NCBI GenBank assembly: GCA_945866285.1
Contig: CAMBHC010000027.1
Location: 1 to 14,559, forward strand
Length of the DNA stretch: 14,559 nucleotides
Source of the DNA: Candidatus Sulfopaludibacter sp. SbA3
Lineage (GTDB): Bacteria > Acidobacteriota > Vicinamibacteria > Vicinamibacterales > UBA2999
Direction: 5' to 3'
Of this stretch, positions 12,511-14,559 are shown piece by piece. A program made the position numbers and the translations under genes. The notes below the pieces were generated by a model. It saw only the letters and a list, made by a program, of their open reading frames with translations, had not been told where the DNA came from and ran no database searches. Within the stretch, counting starts at the first letter, position 1; each line of letters opens with the position of its first letter.

Positions 12511-13653
12511 TTAACGAATTGCAAGCATCCGATCTAATGCGATCTTAGCCCACTTCTTCTGCTCGTCCGGCACGACGATTTCGTTCACCACCTCGCCGTC
12601 GACCAGCGAATCGAGCACCCACAAGAGGTGGTTCGGCGAGACGCGGAACATGGTCGAACACAAGCAGCCGAACTGGTCGAGCGACACGACGGTCTTGCCG
12701 GGCGCCACCTCTTCCGCCAACCTGTGGACGAGGTGCACCTCGGTGCCCACGGCCCAGCTCGTGCCAGGCGCCGCATCGCGCACGGTCTTGAGGATGTGCT
12801 CGGTCGAGCCGCTATCGTCGGCGGCCTGCAGCACGTCGAACGGCACTTCTGGATGCACGATCACCGTGATGCCGGGATGCTCGGCGCGAACCTTCGCGAT
12901 CTGCTGCGTCGTGAAGCGCACGTGTACTGAGCAGTGGCCCTTCCAGAGAATCAGCTTCGCGTGCTCGAGCTGGTCGCGCGTGAGGCCACCGAACGGCTCG
13001 TAGGGATCCCACACCACCATCTGGTCGAGTGGCATGCCCATCTTGAAGGCGGTGTTGCGGCCCAGGTGCTGGTCGGGCAGGAAGAGGATCTTCTCCTTCT
13101 GCTGCCATCCCCACGTGAGCGTCGCCGCGGCATTGGACGAAGTGCAGACGGTGCCGCCGTTCTCCCCCACCAGCGACTTAATCTCGGCGGCGGAGTTGAT
13201 GTACGTCACCGGTACCACTCGTGAGGCCAGGTTCATCTGGCGCAACTCGTTCCAGCAAACCTCGAGCTGATCCGCCGGCGCCATGTCGGCCATGGAACAG
13301 CCGGCCGCAAGGTCCGGAAGAATCACGCGTTGATGCGGCAGCGCCAGGATGTCGGCGCTCTCGGCCATGAAGTGCACACCACAGAACACGATGTAGTCGG
13401 CGGCGGGATGATTCGCAATCGCGCCGGCGAGCTTGAACGAATCGCCGGTGTAGTCGGCGAAGCGGATCACTTCATCGCGCTGGTAGTGGTGGCCGAGAAT
13501 AACCAGGCGGTCGCCGAGAGCGGCCCGGGCCGCGCCAATGCGCAGCGCCATCTCCTCGTCTTGAAGATTGAGGTAGGCGTCAGGCAGAGGCTGGCGCTCG
13601 TGAAGCGACGCCTTCTCGACCTCGTTAAGAACCGGCAAAAATGTCATCGGCAT
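12511..13653 (-). CDS. nadA: Quinolinate synthase A
   Basis: NadA condenses iminoaspartate with dihydroxyacetone phosphate to quinolinate in NAD synthesis, using an oxygen-sensitive 4Fe-4S cluster with three Cys ligands. At 380 residues it fits the longer NadA form. Ligands by family comparison are Cys119 (L-A-A-G-C-S-M-A-D), Cys241 (W-K-G-H-C-S-V-H) and Cys332 or Cys330 (F-G-C-L-C-S-T-M). Other family blocks are G-H-H-Y-Q at 54-58, D-Y-T-G-D-S at 67-72, P-D-Q-H-L-G-R-N-T at 193-201 and V-H-P-E-V-P at 266-271. Neither nadB nor nadC is nearby. Two ATGs (codons 1 and 3) are possible and no good binding site is seen, because the upstream 27 bases are a repeat. It follows mqnE on the same strand. 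Confidence 0.96.
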   Translation of the reverse strand: MPMTFLPVLNEVEKASLHERQPLPDAYLNLQDEEMALRIGAARAALGDRLVILGHHYQRDEVIRFADYTGDSFKLAGAIANHPAADYIVFCGVHFMAESADILALPHQRVILPDLAAGCSMADMAPADQLEVCWNELRQMNLASRVVPVTYINSAAEIKSLVGENGGTVCTSSNAAATLTWGWQQKEKILFLPDQHLGRNTAFKMGMPLDQMVVWDPYEPFGGLTRDQLEHAKLILWKGHCSVHVRFTTQQIAKVRAEHPGITVIVHPEVPFDVLQAADDSGSTEHILKTVRDAAPGTSWAVGTEVHLVHRLAEEVAPGKTVVSLDQFGCLCSTMFRVSPNHLLWVLDSLVDGEVVNEIVVPDEQKKWAKIALDRMLAIR

Positions 13654-13658
13654 GGAAT

Positions 13659-13705
13659 GTAGCGTCCGCCTTTAGGCGGACTACAAGGTCCGGCTAAAGC
13701 CGGAC
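13659..13705. repeat. Paired GTAG-type REP palindromes between mqnE and nadA
   Basis: Unit 1 has GTAG (13659-13662) and a hairpin pairing 13664-13670 with 13675-13681 around TTTA, closed again by CTAC (13681-13684). Unit 2 pairs 13688-13694 with 13699-13705 around TAAA. The two hairpins have similar stems (TCCGCC, TCCGGC). Unit 2 lies within the end of mqnE, while unit 1 fills the gap before nadA. Confidence 0.85.
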
Positions 13706-14559
13706 ACCACAGGAGCTGGAATTCGGACGACGTTGTACAGCGTATCCCGCTCGATCGGCTCGCGACCAGCGGCTCGGATGAGCTGCTCGATGTCATCCGT
13801 CGACAGCGTCGTCGGCGTGGACGAGCCGGCCATGTGATAAATCGTCTCTTCCTGCACAGTGCCGTCCAGGTCGTCGGCGCCAAACCATAGCGCGGTCTGT
13901 GCCACTTCCACTCCGCACGAGATCCAGTACGCCTTGATGTGATCGACGTTGTCGAGCACGAGACGGGCGACCGCATGCACCTTCAGCGTCTCGCCGGCCG
14001 ACGGCGCCGGGAGCTTGCGCATCTGGTTGTTGTCGGGATGGAACGCCAGCGGAATGAACGCCTGCAACCCGCCGGTGTCATCCTGCAACGCGCGCGTCTG
14101 CAGCAAGTGATCGACGCGCTCTTCGGTGGTCTCGATGTGACCATAGAGCATGGTGACATTGGTGCGCATGCCCAGTTCATGGGCGATGCGATGGATCGCA
14201 AGATAGCGCGCGCCATCACACTTGTCGTGGCAAATCTTCTGGCGCACGCGCGGCGCGAAGATCTCGGCGCCGCCGCCCGGCAGCGAGTCGAGGCCCGCCG
14301 CCTTCAGTTCCTGCAGCACCTGGCGGTCAGTCTTGCCGTAGTGATCCGCGAAGAACGCGATCTCCACCGCGGTGAAGCACTTCATGTGGATGCCGGGGCG
14401 GATCTGCTTCAATCCGGTCAGCAGGTCCGTGTAGGAACTGAACGGCAGGCCCGGGTGCAGGCCATTGACGATGTGGATTTCGGTGAGGGGCTGATCGCCA
14501 CGCTGGCGCAGCTTGGCGAAGACCTGCTCGAGCGACATCGTGTGCGAGCCGGGGTCACC
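13681..14559 (-). CDS. mqnE: Aminofutalosine synthase MqnE, C-terminal part (runs off right edge)
   Basis: MqnE is a radical-SAM enzyme that joins a chorismate-derived enolpyruvyl ether to SAM, forming aminofutalosine in the futalosine menaquinone pathway. The 292 residues present begin G-D-P-G-S-H-T-M-S-L-E and stay in frame to the edge, so the ATG at 14538 is internal. The family is about 370-390 residues; the missing part should carry the C-x3-C-x2-C cluster motif. Visible blocks are E-I-H-I-V-N-G-L-H-P, K-C-F-T-A-V-E-I, L-P-G-G-G-A-E-I-F, R-T-N-V-T-M-L-Y-G-H-I-E-T and L-Q-A-F-I-P-L-A-F-H-P. K-C-F-T-A-V-E favours MqnE over MqnC. The last residues V-S-G-F-S-R-T-L and the TAG stop are read from a REP-like palindrome. 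Confidence 0.92.
   Translation of the reverse strand, partial: GDPGSHTMSLEQVFAKLRQRGDQPLTEIHIVNGLHPGLPFSSYTDLLTGLKQIRPGIHMKCFTAVEIAFFADHYGKTDRQVLQELKAAGLDSLPGGGAEIFAPRVRQKICHDKCDGARYLAIHRIAHELGMRTNVTMLYGHIETTEERVDHLLQTRALQDDTGGLQAFIPLAFHPDNNQMRKLPAPSAGETLKVHAVARLVLDNVDHIKAYWISCGVEVAQTALWFGADDLDGTVQEETIYHMAGSSTPTTLSTDDIEQLIRAAGREPIERDTLYNVVRIPAPVVSGFSRTL

Noticed and set aside
13681..14538. mqnE as a complete gene starting at 14538
   Set aside because: The frame continues in family-like sequence to the window edge and the cluster cysteines are not included.

Overview
The window looks like a high-GC, Gram-negative chromosome segment. A futalosine-pathway menaquinone gene (mqnE), an outer-membrane beta-barrel gene and many short intergenic repeats (GTAG-headed palindromes, CACGAAGG arrays, TGGCACC arrays) would fit an Acidobacteriota of the Vicinamibacteria type. 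That placement is inference; no rRNA is present to confirm it. All but one of the genes have recognisable or well-formed products, and most of the non-coding DNA is repeat-derived.

Left part (1-1664): the first codons of a secreted protein run off the left edge. Its start abuts a TMEM175/DUF1211 channel gene that lacks its N-terminal third. Next come tadA (tRNA A34 deaminase) and a secreted Cys/His-rich protein of unknown function, both on the minus strand. Centre-left (1842-5968, plus strand): a secreted TPR protein; tRNA-Arg(ACG), which is the usual substrate of TadA, with a strong terminator; an exported M20 metallopeptidase; and a small exported protein that is only an M20 dimerisation (lid) domain. 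The peptidase's own lid has lost its conserved histidine, while the small protein has it. This pair is the best candidate here for an undescribed arrangement.

Centre (5985-9585): a periplasmic two-domain GH3 beta-N-acetylhexosaminidase on the minus strand is divergent from a moaB-moeA molybdenum-cofactor operon. Both start codons lie 5-6 bases after a TANNNT -10 box, as expected for leaderless mRNAs. Between the convergent moeA and the next gene is a 251-bp gap holding a nested inverted repeat that can fold as a cloverleaf.

Right part (9837-14559, all minus strand): read in transcription order it is mqnE (entering from the right edge), nadA, sodA, an alginate-export-like outer-membrane barrel and a small COG3671-type membrane protein. 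Two oxygen-sensitive Fe-S enzymes (MqnE, NadA) precede a superoxide dismutase. Repeats have entered coding sequence twice: a GTAG palindrome supplies the end and stop codon of mqnE, and CACGAAGG and 8-bp tandem repeats encode the barrel protein's signal peptide and linker.

No gap exceeds 300 bases. No CRISPR array, transposase gene, rRNA or riboswitch was seen.
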